This document shows positions 34,925-44,698 of a stretch of 64,000 bases of DNA, piece by piece. Below the pieces are notes generated by a model. It did not search any database. It had not been told where the DNA came from and saw nothing but the letters and a program-made list of their open reading frames with translations. Position numbers and translations under genes: made by a program. The stretch spans positions 372,001 to 436,000 of the forward strand of contig NZ_CP094527.1 in assembly GCF_022811725.1 (NCBI RefSeq), in the 5' to 3' direction. Every line of letters begins with the position of its first letter. Within the stretch, counting starts at the first letter, position 1. This DNA is from Mucilaginibacter sp. SMC90. Its GTDB lineage: Bacteria; Bacteroidota; Bacteroidia; Sphingobacteriales; Sphingobacteriaceae.

Positions 34925-35746
34925 ATGATAACCCTGATCGTTGCTACAGATTTTTCACCATTGGCCGAAAATGCAGTAAACTATGCTGCCGGGCTGGCTA
35001 AACAATTCCAGGCCAGGCTGATCATTTTCAATGCTTTTACCCTTTCAGTTCCCGCATCCAATGCGTTACTTTCGGCGGCAGACTTCGAGGATATGCTGCT
35101 GGACAACCAGACCCGATTGCGTAAAAAGGCGGAATGGATTACTGCAAATTATGGTATCGAGGCCAATTATGAATCCGCATACGCGATGATAACCGATGAA
35201 CTGGAAAACCTCGCCGGCAAATATGACGCCGGACTGGTCGTGCTGGGCATGGAGCCGGAAAGCGTGTCCCAGGATGTATTTGGCAATACCACAACGGCAG
35301 TGATCAAAAGCCTGAAATGTCCGGTACTGGCGGTGCCTGAAGGAGCCCGGTTCGGGGGGTTTAAGAAAGTTCTTTTCGCCTGCGATGCGACGCACGAGCT
35401 GCCTGCGGGCGTTCTGCCCAGAATAAAAGAGATGGCACTGCTGTCAGCGGCTGAAGTTGAGGTCTTTTTTGTCGATCAGCAAGCCGGCGAACGTGACCCG
35501 GACGAAGCTGTTCTGGCTTCCGGGGAAGAGATCGTTGAGGGACTTGAAGGCGTTGCCTGTACCTATAAAAAAGTCAGATCGGCCTCCGTTATCAAAGGGA
35601 TCCGGGAGGAGATCGCCGGGATCAATGCCGATCTGTTGATCATGGTACCTAAAACGTACAGTTTTTGGTCATCCTTGACGCACCGCAGCAAGACCAGGAT
35701 GATGGCCTCGGGCTTAAATATTCCTTTACTGGCGATACCGGCCTGA
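34925..35746 (+). CDS. Tandem universal stress protein (UspA x2), divergent type
   Basis: 273 residues from the ATG at 34925, which begins exactly at the domain (MITLIVATDFSPLAENAVNYAAGLA); the upstream in-frame start at 34874 adds unrelated residues. The first domain has VVLGMEPESVSQDVFGNTTTAVIKSLKCPVLAVPEG, close to the classical G-x2-G-x9-G(S/T) ATP-binding pattern; the second is degenerate (KVLFACDATHELPAGVLP.. LLIMVPKTYSFWSSLTHRSKTRMMASGLNIPLLAIPA). More divergent than the other three. Confidence 0.85.
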   Translation: MITLIVATDFSPLAENAVNYAAGLAKQFQARLIIFNAFTLSVPASNALLSAADFEDMLLDNQTRLRKKAEWITANYGIEANYESAYAMITDELENLAGKYDAGLVVLGMEPESVSQDVFGNTTTAVIKSLKCPVLAVPEGARFGGFKKVLFACDATHELPAGVLPRIKEMALLSAAEVEVFFVDQQAGERDPDEAVLASGEEIVEGLEGVACTYKKVRSASVIKGIREEIAGINADLLIMVPKTYSFWSSLTHRSKTRMMASGLNIPLLAIPA

Positions 35747-35769
35747 CAGCGATCAGTTATCTTGTGAAT

Positions 35770-35970
35770 TCATAAGGACAATTGTTTTGCAAATTCAGAC
35801 GGCCTGGTCTTAGTCAGCTGGTAAAAGATATTACTGAAGGCAGATAGGTTATGATAACCGACCGTATGAGCGATCTCGCTGATCGATCTGTCGGTTCCAG
35901 CATCATTTCTATGGCTTTGACTTTAGCGGTGGTATGCGAAATGTCGCATTCATTGGCTAACGCACTAATG
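35770..35970 (-). pseudogene. AraC-family regulator remnant
   Basis: On the minus strand, pieces of an AraC DNA-binding domain are readable in two frames: ALANECDISHTTAKVKAIEMML in one, then after a shift EIAHTVGYHNLSAFSNIFYQ and LTKTRPSEFAKQLSL followed by a stop. The middle of the first HTH is missing. A frameshifted, internally deleted fragment, not a gene. Confidence 0.65.
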
Positions 35971-36433
35971 CAATTGGGGCTTCTGCGGCAAATGAACAGG
36001 TATTAGGATTTTCTAATGTTACATACCGGTAATCACTAAAAAGTTCCTGTTACAAAGTTTTCTTTCCTGGCCGTCTCGGGTCCGTAACGGCTAAAACAGG
36101 AAATTTAGTTTCCTGTGCTTTTCACAGGCGCTAGTTGTCTTTGAACAAACTTGCTCATAAGTCATTTAACTATGAGCAAAAATTCAAATTACACAATACT
36201 AATAATCAAGTTTGTTTCTGGTAAATCAGGTTACGAAACGCCGGGGTGAAAGAAACTGGAAGGCAGTAGGGTTGAATGTTGGCCTAAGCGCAGATGTTGT
36301 AAAAGAAAGACCTTTTGTTCGGACGCATGCTATCAGCGCAATAAAATAAGGCATTGTCCATTTGACAGGCCTTTTTGTCCGTTTCATTTATCCCGGCCCG
36401 TAAATATCCGGCATTAGGAGTTAAATTCACGTT
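35971..36433. other. Non-coding gap before the DUF2141 gene
   Basis: No convincing gene. It holds a hairpin with arms ACAGGAAA/TTTCCTGT and loop TTAG near 36095-36114, and a CATTTGACAGG-type segment near 36356. No TGA-N6-TCA operator was found here, which marks the end of the stress-regulated part. Confidence 0.4.
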
Positions 36434-36877
36434 ATGAAAAAATTAAACGCTTTGCTTTTCCCTTTTTTCCTGGCACTGTTAGTAATCAAGGTCGCTCCGG
36501 CACGCGCGCAGGAGGTACATATCAAAGTTACTGCGATCAGGTCGGCAAAAGGAAAACTGCTGTTCTCGGTTTTTAAAGATAGTCAGAGCTATACCAGCGA
36601 AAAGCCGTATAAGAAATTTGTTGTCGACAAAAAAGGGCTGGCAAACGGTACGCTGAAAACCAGCTACCAGCTAGAACCTGGCACATATGGGATTATCGTA
36701 GTAGACGATGAAAATGAGAACGGTAAGATAGACAAAAACTTTATCGGTATGCCGAAAGAAGGGTTTGGCTTTTCTGATTTCTTCCTGGGAAAATTAAAGA
36801 AACCGGCCTTCGACGAGTTTAAATTTGAGCTTAGCCCCGCGCATGATCAAATTATGATCAAAGTAAAATATATGTGA
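36434..36877 (+). CDS. DUF2141 periplasmic protein
   Basis: 147 residues with signal peptide (LNALLFPFFLALLVIKVAPARAQ). The family signature is clear: PGTYGIIVVDDENENGKIDKNFIGMPKEGFGFS. The DDENENGKID stretch looks like a calcium-binding loop. Secreted, function not established. Followed 37 bp later by the LytS/LytTR pair. Confidence 0.88.
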   Translation: MKKLNALLFPFFLALLVIKVAPARAQEVHIKVTAIRSAKGKLLFSVFKDSQSYTSEKPYKKFVVDKKGLANGTLKTSYQLEPGTYGIIVVDDENENGKIDKNFIGMPKEGFGFSDFFLGKLKKPAFDEFKFELSPAHDQIMIKVKYM

Positions 36878-36914
36878 TCAGTCCGCCGTTCCCTCAAAAA
36901 AGATACCTTCGTAT

Positions 36915-37937
36915 ATGTTCAAGACCTACCAGATCAAATGGTACTTTATCCTGACCGGTATATTGACCTCGGTCACCAGTATCAGCCTGGGGCTGCGCCA
37001 TGAAGGATTTAAATCGGTGAAATGGTGGGAATACCCACAGTATGCGTTCCAGGTCTCCCTGACGCTTTTTGCCTGCTGGATGGTCCACGGCTTTTTCCTG
37101 GTTCACCGGTTTAGCTGGCTGAAAAACTATCCGAAGCATTTTCTGAGCAATTTTACAGCGACCCTGGTTACATTTTTCCTGGCTTATTCTCTCTATGCGT
37201 TATTGCCTAATTCCCTGCTTAATGACAACGGCGTCACCTATGAAAGCTTATCCGATGTGATCGTTCATTTAATGAGTGCTTTTTTAGCGAGCATTGTTTC
37301 CTATGTGCTTTTTTACAGCATCTATACGAACGCCGAACTGCAAAATTCCAAGCTGGAGAACGAGCTGCTCGAGCAGGCGCATCTCCGCGCCCAGCTGCTT
37401 TCTCTGCAACAGCAGATCAGCCCGCATTTTTTATTCAATTCTTTGAGTACGCTAAAGACCATTGCCAGCGACCAGCCTACCAAAAACTATGTGGTTCAGC
37501 TGGCAGCCGTCTACCGCTATGTACTGAATTTTAACGAGCATTATCTTACGCCGCTCAAGGAAGAACTGGCTTTTATCAAGTCCTATCTTTATATCATGAA
37601 AGAGCGGTTTGAAGCGTCCCTGCTCGTGATCATCCATATCCCCGAGGAACATCTGGAGTTTATGATCCCGCCGCTTTCCCTGCAGCTGCTGATCGAGAAC
37701 GCGATCAAACATAACATGATCTCACCGGAACGGCCACTGCAGATCACGATCCTGACCAACGATTCCCCGGAACTGATCGTGACCAATAACCTGCAGCTGA
37801 AAAAAGTACCTGAAGAAAGCACCGGTACCGGCCTTAAAAATATCACAGAGCGCTACAAACTACTGATGCACAAACCTGTTCAGATCACTAATGACGGCAA
37901 TTATTTTGCAGTCACTTTACCTTTATTAAAAAAATGA
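36915..37937 (+). CDS. LytS-type sensor histidine kinase
   Basis: 340 residues. Four N-terminal transmembrane helices to about residue 135, a short coiled coil, then the His_kinase domain with QQQISPHFLFNSLSTL (phospho-His) and a HATPase with LLIENAIKHN and GTGLKNITERY. A -7 box TACCTTCG at 36904-36911 lies just before the start. It overlaps the regulator gene by 4 bp (ATGA). Confidence 0.9.
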   Translation: MFKTYQIKWYFILTGILTSVTSISLGLRHEGFKSVKWWEYPQYAFQVSLTLFACWMVHGFFLVHRFSWLKNYPKHFLSNFTATLVTFFLAYSLYALLPNSLLNDNGVTYESLSDVIVHLMSAFLASIVSYVLFYSIYTNAELQNSKLENELLEQAHLRAQLLSLQQQISPHFLFNSLSTLKTIASDQPTKNYVVQLAAVYRYVLNFNEHYLTPLKEELAFIKSYLYIMKERFEASLLVIIHIPEEHLEFMIPPLSLQLLIENAIKHNMISPERPLQITILTNDSPELIVTNNLQLKKVPEESTGTGLKNITERYKLLMHKPVQITNDGNYFAVTLPLLKK

Positions 37938-38695
37938 GAGTGATCATCATAGAGGACGAAGCCAAAACCGCTAAAGAGCTCAAGGGCATGCTGCTGGAGC
38001 TGGACAGTGAAATGATCGTTGAAGCGGTCCTGCCCTCTGTCGCATCGGCGGTGAAATGGCTGAAGGAAAACCCTGCGCCGGAACTGATCTTCTCTGACAT
38101 TCAACTGGGCGACGGTTTGAGCTTTGAGGTGTTCCGGGAAGTACAGACGGATGCGCCGGTGATCTTTTGCACGGCATTTGACGAATATGCGATCCGGGCC
38201 TTTGAATCGAACAGCATCGACTACCTGTTAAAACCGATCGAGGAAGCCATGCTGCAGCGCAGCCTGGAAAAGTACAGTCGCTTTAAAGACCATATGACCA
38301 GCGCTACCGCGTATGCCGGTAACCTGCATAAAGTGCTGGCGCAAATGGACACGGCCTACAAACAGAATATTCTAGTGCATTACCGGGAAAAGCTCATCCC
38401 GGTCCGGGTTGCGGATATTGCCTTCATCTATGCCTCCGGCGGCTCGGTCTGCCTGTATACCTTCAATGAAAAAAGCTACCCGGTTCAATATACCATCGAG
38501 CAATTGGAAACCCTGCTGAATCCCCAGCAGTTCTTCCGGGCCAACCGGCAATTTATTATTAACCGGGAGGCGGTACAGAATATCGAGCACTATTTTAACC
38601 GGAAACTTTATATCAGTACCAAACTGGCAAGCCCCGAAAAGATCATCATCAGCAAGATCAAAGCGCAGCCCTTTTTAAAGTGGATCGAACAATAA
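37934..38695 (+). CDS. LytTR response regulator
   Basis: 253 residues: receiver (RVIIIEDEAKTAKEL, phospho-Asp in LIFSDIQLGDG, FCTAFDEYAIRAFESNSIDYLLKPI) and LytTR DNA-binding domain (ILVHYREKLIPVRVADIAFIYASGGSVCLYT.. FFRANRQFIINREAVQNIEHYFNRKLYI). Translationally coupled to the kinase. Likely regulates the downstream RND operon, judged only by position. Confidence 0.92.
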   Translation: MRVIIIEDEAKTAKELKGMLLELDSEMIVEAVLPSVASAVKWLKENPAPELIFSDIQLGDGLSFEVFREVQTDAPVIFCTAFDEYAIRAFESNSIDYLLKPIEEAMLQRSLEKYSRFKDHMTSATAYAGNLHKVLAQMDTAYKQNILVHYREKLIPVRVADIAFIYASGGSVCLYTFNEKSYPVQYTIEQLETLLNPQQFFRANRQFIINREAVQNIEHYFNRKLYISTKLASPEKIIISKIKAQPFLKWIEQ

Positions 38696-38824
38696 GGTAA
38701 ATGTCCTGGTCACCAGAATTATGTTAAAACAATACTTATGCCTGCCGTCCTTCGGAAATGTCCGTTTCAACGCTGAATTTGTCCTTTTCATTCCAAAAAC
38801 CGGGCCTTGAAATCTAAACGCAGC

Positions 38825-38832
38825 TATTTTTG
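38825..38832 (+). promoter_or_regulatory. Promoter of the RND efflux operon
   Basis: Perfect Bacteroidota -7 box TATTTTTG with a TTG element 17 bp upstream (38806-38808). No CRP/FNR-type site lies at 32-33 or 55 bp. Confidence 0.5.
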
Positions 38833-38893
38833 TTACCATCATACCAAACACCGGCGATCCCAGCGGGTGAATGGCAGAATTCAATACAAAAAC

Positions 38894-40228
38894 ATGAAAA
38901 AATATAGCCTGTTGGCGCTGCTCAGCTTTATTCACATCTCTGTAATGGCTCAGCAGCAATGGAGCCTGAAGGAATGTATCGACTACGGACTGAAGAACAA
39001 CCGCTCCGGCGTGGTCTACGAGAATGAAAAGCTGGCCGCCGATGCCCAGGCTAAAGAAGCGCTGGCAGACTACCTGCCGAAGGTCAGTGTAAACGGCACT
39101 TTTGATGATAACCTGAAAGTTCAGCAGTCTATCATCCCGGCCGGAATCTTTGGCCCCGAGGCGGTCAAAGTAGCTTTCACCCAGCGGTATAATACCAACG
39201 GCGTGGCTCAGTTGGACCAGACGATCTATGACCAGTCGCTGCTGAACGGCCTTAAAGCCAATAAGTACAATAAGCAGCAAGCGGACCTGAATGTCAAAAA
39301 GAATGAAGAAACGATCATTTACGATATCAGCAACGCTTATTACCAGATCTACGTTTACCGGGAACAACTCCGGCTGCTGAAGGCAAACCTCGAAACTTTC
39401 CGCAGGCAAATGGACATCTCGCACCTGCAGGTACAAAAAGGGGTTACCCTGCAAAAGGATCTGGATAAAGTCACCGTCAATTATAACAACGCCGTATCGC
39501 AGATCCGGGTGGCAGAAAGCAGTCTGACGCTTTCAGAGAACCAGTTGAAATATAATATGGGCTATCCGATCAACTCGGTTCTACCCCTGGATACGGCATC
39601 CCGCAAGGAGGTGACTGCTCCCATGATGATCAATACTTCAACCGATGCTTTTTCGGCCGCTAGCCGGACGGATTACCAGCTTTCTGAGATTAATGCCAGG
39701 CTGCTGGCCATCGACCAGCAAAGGATCAAAGCCGGCGCTATCCCGAAATTAACCGGCTACGCCCGTTATGGCGCTGTCGGTTTTGGCAATACCCTGGGGC
39801 CGGCATTCAGTGACCTGAACTCCTATTCCGCCATCGGTCTGAAACTGAGCATCCCGCTGTTTGATTTTTATAAACGGAACGCCCAGTACAGCCAGGCGAG
39901 GTATAAAAGCCTCAACGCCGCTGAGAACCTGAAGCTGGACGAAGGTAAATACCAGCTGGAATATGAGAATGCCAGGACAAAACTGATCAAAGCCCAGGCC
40001 AACCTGGAAAACGACCGCCGGAATGTGGAACTGGCGCAGTCCGTATTTAAAACCACCGACCTGCAGTACAGCAAGGGGGTAACCGACCTGAACGACTGGC
40101 TCAACGCCCGATACGCTATCAGGGACGCGCAAAATAATTACCTTAATTCCCTATATAGTTTTTACCAGGCCAGACTGGACCTCGAGAAAGCTGCCGGCAC
40201 GCTTAAAACCTTCTATTCTTCACTGTGA
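38894..40228 (+). CDS. TolC-like outer-membrane efflux protein
   Basis: 444 residues from the ATG at 38894, which gives a signal peptide (MKKYSLLALLSFIHISVMAQ). Two outer-membrane efflux repeats of long helices and short strands are seen (LKECIDYGLKNNRSGVVYENEKLAADAQAKEALADYLPKV at the start). Exports substrates through the outer membrane with the adaptor and pump that follow within 5 and 7 bp. Confidence 0.9.
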   Translation: MKKYSLLALLSFIHISVMAQQQWSLKECIDYGLKNNRSGVVYENEKLAADAQAKEALADYLPKVSVNGTFDDNLKVQQSIIPAGIFGPEAVKVAFTQRYNTNGVAQLDQTIYDQSLLNGLKANKYNKQQADLNVKKNEETIIYDISNAYYQIYVYREQLRLLKANLETFRRQMDISHLQVQKGVTLQKDLDKVTVNYNNAVSQIRVAESSLTLSENQLKYNMGYPINSVLPLDTASRKEVTAPMMINTSTDAFSAASRTDYQLSEINARLLAIDQQRIKAGAIPKLTGYARYGAVGFGNTLGPAFSDLNSYSAIGLKLSIPLFDFYKRNAQYSQARYKSLNAAENLKLDEGKYQLEYENARTKLIKAQANLENDRRNVELAQSVFKTTDLQYSKGVTDLNDWLNARYAIRDAQNNYLNSLYSFYQARLDLEKAAGTLKTFYSSL

Positions 40229-40232
40229 ATCT

Positions 40233-41291
40233 ATGAAACGTAAATACATCATCGCCCTGATCGTTATTATTTTACTGGCACTGATTGTCTTCAGGCTGGC
40301 TTCCAATAAGCGTACGCTCGACAAAAAGAAGGAGCCGGCCAAGGATACTTTGGTGCGGATCCCGGTCAAGGTTGCCGCGGTTAAGGCAGAACGCCGGGAA
40401 TTGAGCATGTTGAAAACAGGTACACTGGCGCCGTTTAAAGAGGCTAAAGTACTCGCCACCACGGGGGGCACGATCCGGCAGCTGAGATTTAACCTCGGTG
40501 ATCACGTTAGTGAAGGTCAGGTATTGGCCGTGATCGATACGCGTTCAGCGCAGCTCGATCTGCAAAAAGCCGAAAGTGACGCCGCTAAATTACGTCGGGA
40601 TCTTGATACTTACACGGAACTATTGACAGGTCAGGCGGCCACCCAGGAAAAAGTGAACGAGATCCGCCAGAATTACCTGGACGCCGTCAACCAGGTCAAC
40701 CAGGTAAAAAAGCAGCTCAGTGATGCCTCGATCAAAGCGCCGACCAGCGGGATTATTTCCGAAAAGCCAGTAGAGCAGGGCGTTTTTGCGAATGCCGGCA
40801 CACAGATCGCCACCATCGTTAATCTTTCGCAGGCGAAGGTCCAGCTGAACCTGACGGAAAACGAGGTTTACCAGGTCAGACAGGGCCAGCCGGTGAAGAT
40901 CACGACAGATGTTTACCCCGGCCAGGTGTTTAATGGGCGGATCAGCTTTATCAGTCCGCAGGCTGATGAGACCCACAATTACCGCGTGGAGGTCATGGCG
41001 GCTAACAAAGACAGCAGCCCGCTCCGCTCGGGTACTTTTGTCTACGCCGATTTTTCCCGTCAAACCACGCAGGATGTACTGCTCATTCCCAGGGACGCGC
41101 TGACCCAAAGTGTAAAGGACGCCTCGGTTTATGTGGTTGAAAACAATGTGGTCCATCAAAAGCCGGTCAAGGCCGGGATCGAGATGAATGGCCTGATCCA
41201 GGTGGTCAGCGGCCTCAAAGCCGGCGAGATCGTAGTCACTTCCGGCCAGATCAACTTAAAGGACGGAACCCAGGTGATCATTTCTAAATAA
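40233..41291 (+). CDS. RND efflux periplasmic adaptor (HlyD family)
   Basis: 352 residues, N-terminal membrane anchor (YIIALIVIILLALIVFRLA), barrel-sandwich hybrid with GDHVSEGQVLAVIDTRSAQLDLQKAE, a helical hairpin, and KAPTSGIISEKPVEQGVFANAGTQIATIVNL closing the lipoyl domain. No lipobox Cys. Links the TolC-like protein and the pump. Confidence 0.92.
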   Translation: MKRKYIIALIVIILLALIVFRLASNKRTLDKKKEPAKDTLVRIPVKVAAVKAERRELSMLKTGTLAPFKEAKVLATTGGTIRQLRFNLGDHVSEGQVLAVIDTRSAQLDLQKAESDAAKLRRDLDTYTELLTGQAATQEKVNEIRQNYLDAVNQVNQVKKQLSDASIKAPTSGIISEKPVEQGVFANAGTQIATIVNLSQAKVQLNLTENEVYQVRQGQPVKITTDVYPGQVFNGRISFISPQADETHNYRVEVMAANKDSSPLRSGTFVYADFSRQTTQDVLLIPRDALTQSVKDASVYVVENNVVHQKPVKAGIEMNGLIQVVSGLKAGEIVVTSGQINLKDGTQVIISK

Positions 41292-41297
41292 AGCAAG

Positions 41298-44200
41298 ATG
41301 TCTATAACCGAGATTGCCGTCAAGCGGCCCCTATTAATCATTGTCGTTTTTACCGTCCTTTTTATCTTTGGAATCAAGTCTTATTTAGGTTTGAACTACA
41401 ACCTGCTGCCTAAGATCGACGTGCCCACTGTAACGGTGAGCACAGTTTATCCCGGCGCAGCGGCAGCCGAAGTAGAAACCTCGGTGACCAAGAAGCTGGA
41501 GGATGCCTTTTCGTCGGTAGAAGGACTCGATAAGATCACTTCTACCTCACAGGAAGGCGTATCAAGCGTAGTCGTGCAGCTGAAAGCCGGTACGGATATT
41601 GACCAGGCGGAACGTGATATCCAGCGCAAGGCGGACCAGGCGCAGAACGATCTGCCGGATAATATCAATAAACCCATTGTCAATAAGATCAACCTGGAAG
41701 ACGCGCCGGTACTCAAGGCCGGTGTAACCTCCCGGCAGTCGCCACGTGAACTGTATGACTTCGTGGATAAACAGATCCGCCCCCTGCTGCAAAACGTGGC
41801 CGGCGTGGGTCAGGTGAATATCATCGGCGGTGATGAACGGCAGATCCAGGTGAATATCGACCAGGATAAGATGAAAGCTTATGGCCTGGGCATCGGCCAG
41901 TTAACCGATGTCTTAAGCAAAGCCAACCAATCCTATCCGGCCGGCAGTATTGAAACCCGGAATCAGCAGCAGTCCATTCGTTTTGATGCCAACGTGACCT
42001 CTACCGAACAGATCGGTAACCTCATCGTGCAGCAGCGGCCAAATGCAGGCAGTGTCTACCTGAAAGATGTCGCCGAAGTGATCGATGCCACCGCTAAGAC
42101 GACGGCCATCAATCATATTGACGGCATTCCCTCTATCGGTATCCAGATCATCAAGCAGAGCGATGCCAACGCAGTAGAAGTAAGCAAGCAGGTAAGGCTG
42201 AAATTCGCTGATATCCAGGCGCAGTATAAAGACCAGCACCTGAACTTTGATGTCTCGTCCGATCAGAGCATTTATACGTTGAAATCAGCGGATGGCGTTA
42301 TGGAGGACCTGGGGCTGGCGATCGTGATCGTAGGGATCGTGATGCTGGCTTTTTTGCACAGCTTTCGCAGTTCGATGTTCGTATTGGTGGCACTGCCGTC
42401 ATCAATCATCCCGACGTTTATCGCGATGTACTTCCTCGGCTTCTCGCTTAATCTGATGACACTGATGGCGATGTCGCTGGTGGTGGGGATCCTTGTCGAC
42501 GATTCTATCGTAGTACTGGAAAACATCTACCGCCACCTGGAGATGGGCCGCGATAAAGAGACAGCTGCGCTGGAAGGCCGGAGCGAGATCGGTTTTACCG
42601 CATTGGCCATTACCCTGGTGGACGTCGTGGTATTCCTGCCGATCGCCTTTGCCGGAGGTATCATCGGGCAACTGCTGCAGGAGTTCTCACTCGTGGTGGT
42701 GTTTTCCACGCTAATGAGTTTATTTGTTTCGTTCACCGTTACACCAATGCTCGCGGCAAAATTCGGCAAGATTGAAAAGCTAAATGAAAAAAGCCTGTGG
42801 GGTAAACTTAATTTGGGATTCGAGCACTTTTTAGATGTATTGAAAGAAGATTACGGCAAATTGCTCGCCGTTGTGCTAACTAAAAAAAGATGGTTACTAT
42901 CGGGGGTTATCCTGCTCATTTTGGGGGCTGTTGCATTGGTGCCTTTCGGATTTATCGGCGCCGCCTTTATACCGAGCGCAGATCAGGGCGAATTATTGAT
43001 CACCCTGGAACTGGCTCCTTCCGCTTCGATCTATCAGACCAATATGATCACCCAGCAGGCCGAAAAGCTGATCATGAAACAACCCGAGGTAACGAAGGTA
43101 TTTTCCAGCGTCGGATTTGTTACCGGTAGCGTGGCCGGCACCACCAATAATAACAACCTGGCCGAGATCACTGTAACGATGGTTGATAAAAAGCAGCGTA
43201 ACATCACCGCTGAAGATTTTGGCGGGAAGCTGCAAAAGCAACTGAGCGCTGTGATACCGGGCGTTAAGATCACTTCCTCGCCAACTTCTATCACCGGGGG
43301 CGCCAACCAGGCGCCGATCCAGATCGCAGTTAAAGGGATCGACCTGAAAGCGGTACGTAAGGTTGCCGAAGCCTATAAAAAAATAGTAGCGTCGGTACCG
43401 GGCACCCGCTTTGTAGAGCTTTCCGTAAAAGATCAGAAACCGCAGGTAGAGGTTACCCTTAACCGCGAAAAAATGACCCTTCTGGGTATTGATGCCAGCC
43501 AGGTAGGTGCTGCCTTGCAAAACGCCTTCAGCGGCAATGATAAGAGTAAGTTTAAAGAGAATGGTAACGAGTACGATATCCTGATTAGTCTGGATAGTTA
43601 CGACCGGTCGGACATCAACAATGTCAGGAATCTTTCTTTCACCAATAGCGACGGCCAAAGCTTTGTACTGAGCCAGTTTGCTGAGGTTACCGAGGGTCTG
43701 GGTGAAAGTGTTTTGCAGCGCAGTGACCGACTGGGTGCCATCACCGTAAACTCCAATGTGGCCGGCCGCCCCTCGGGCTCTGTAACAGAAGACATTAAGA
43801 AAAAACTTCCGCAGGTACAATTGCCTGAAGGTGTATCAGTGGAGTTTTTGGGGGACGCCAAGAACCAGGCAGATGCCTTCGGTAGCTTGTTCTTTGCGCT
43901 GGGTGTGGCGATCGTGCTGGTTTACCTGATCATGGTGGCGCTGTACGAAAATGCGATCTACCCCTTCGTGGTTCTTTTTTCGATCCCCGTTGCCCTGGTA
44001 GGCGCTTTATTGGCTTTGGCGCTGACAATGCAGACCCTGAATATTTTTTCCCTTATCGGGGTGATCATGCTGCTGGGCCTAGTATCGAAGAACGCGATCC
44101 TGATCGTGGATTTTACCAATCATTTAAAAGCGCAGGGGCACCCGGTGATGGAGGCCCTGATAGAGGCCGGCAAGGAACGATTAAGGCCGATACTGATGAC

Positions 44201-44438
44201 TACTTTGGCCATGATATTGGGGATGCTGCCCATCGCCATAGCCAGCGGCGCCGGCGCCGAGATCAAGAACGGCATGGCCTGGGTGATTATCGGCGGGTTA
44301 ACCAGTTCAATGATCCTGACGCTGTTCGTCGTGCCTTCCATGTACCTGATCATTGAGCATATTTTGCTTAAATTCAAAAAGAAAAAAACCGGTGATGGTC
44401 AACTGCGCCTGGATGCCCATCATTTGCATAACCTATAA
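41298..44438 (+). CDS. RND multidrug/hydrophobe efflux pump (AcrB/HAE1 type)
   Basis: 1046 residues with twelve transmembrane helices. N-terminal SITEIAVKRPLLIIVVFTVLFIFGIKSYLGLNYNLLPKIDVPTV; proton-relay Asp pair in VVGILVDDSIVVLENIYRH; second-half motif LVSKNAILIVDFTNHLKAQG. HAE1-type drug or hydrophobe antiporter rather than a metal (CusA) pump; substrate not evident. Confidence 0.93.
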   Translation: MSITEIAVKRPLLIIVVFTVLFIFGIKSYLGLNYNLLPKIDVPTVTVSTVYPGAAAAEVETSVTKKLEDAFSSVEGLDKITSTSQEGVSSVVVQLKAGTDIDQAERDIQRKADQAQNDLPDNINKPIVNKINLEDAPVLKAGVTSRQSPRELYDFVDKQIRPLLQNVAGVGQVNIIGGDERQIQVNIDQDKMKAYGLGIGQLTDVLSKANQSYPAGSIETRNQQQSIRFDANVTSTEQIGNLIVQQRPNAGSVYLKDVAEVIDATAKTTAINHIDGIPSIGIQIIKQSDANAVEVSKQVRLKFADIQAQYKDQHLNFDVSSDQSIYTLKSADGVMEDLGLAIVIVGIVMLAFLHSFRSSMFVLVALPSSIIPTFIAMYFLGFSLNLMTLMAMSLVVGILVDDSIVVLENIYRHLEMGRDKETAALEGRSEIGFTALAITLVDVVVFLPIAFAGGIIGQLLQEFSLVVVFSTLMSLFVSFTVTPMLAAKFGKIEKLNEKSLWGKLNLGFEHFLDVLKEDYGKLLAVVLTKKRWLLSGVILLILGAVALVPFGFIGAAFIPSADQGELLITLELAPSASIYQTNMITQQAEKLIMKQPEVTKVFSSVGFVTGSVAGTTNNNNLAEITVTMVDKKQRNITAEDFGGKLQKQLSAVIPGVKITSSPTSITGGANQAPIQIAVKGIDLKAVRKVAEAYKKIVASVPGTRFVELSVKDQKPQVEVTLNREKMTLLGIDASQVGAALQNAFSGNDKSKFKENGNEYDILISLDSYDRSDINNVRNLSFTNSDGQSFVLSQFAEVTEGLGESVLQRSDRLGAITVNSNVAGRPSGSVTEDIKKKLPQVQLPEGVSVEFLGDAKNQADAFGSLFFALGVAIVLVYLIMVALYENAIYPFVVLFSIPVALVGALLALALTMQTLNIFSLIGVIMLLGLVSKNAILIVDFTNHLKAQGHPVMEALIEAGKERLRPILMTTLAMILGMLPIAIASGAGAEIKNGMAWVIIGGLTSSMILTLFVVPSMYLIIEHILLKFKKKKTGDGQLRLDAHHLHNL

Positions 44439-44454
44439 TCAACAATTGTTCACC

Positions 44455-44488
44455 TGCCCCGGCAGCATAATCTCCTGCTGCCGGGGCA
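44455..44488 (+). terminator. Strong hairpin after the RND operon
   Basis: Perfect 13-bp arms TGCCCCGGCAGCA and TGCTGCCGGGGCA with an 8-nt loop. No T run follows. Confidence 0.65.
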
Positions 44489-44545
44489 TGATAGCGCGTA
44501 AATTAAACCTGGTTTATAAAAAATTATTAATTACGCTGGACGTGT

Positions 44546-44698
44546 ATGCCTCAGAACCAAAACAGATCGCAAACGGATGATATGTCTATTATGAATATTC
44601 GCGGAGATCAACCTATTTCTTTAACGTTTACTACCGACGCTAACAGCATTAATAAACTTGCAGACCAAGTGATGGCTTTGCTTATTACAGTTCATTAG
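44546..44698 (+). CDS. Possible 50-residue ORF
   Basis: MPQNQNRSQTDDMSIMNIRG-type peptide ending VMALLITVH. Follows the RND terminator. No motif and no family recognised; an internal Met at 44582 would shorten it to 38 residues. Weak candidate. Confidence 0.25.
   Translation: MPQNQNRSQTDDMSIMNIRGDQPISLTFTTDANSINKLADQVMALLITVH

Noticed and set aside
42993-43820. 275-residue open frame opposite the RND pump gene
   Set aside because: Shadow frame of a clear pump gene; no start signal or family features.
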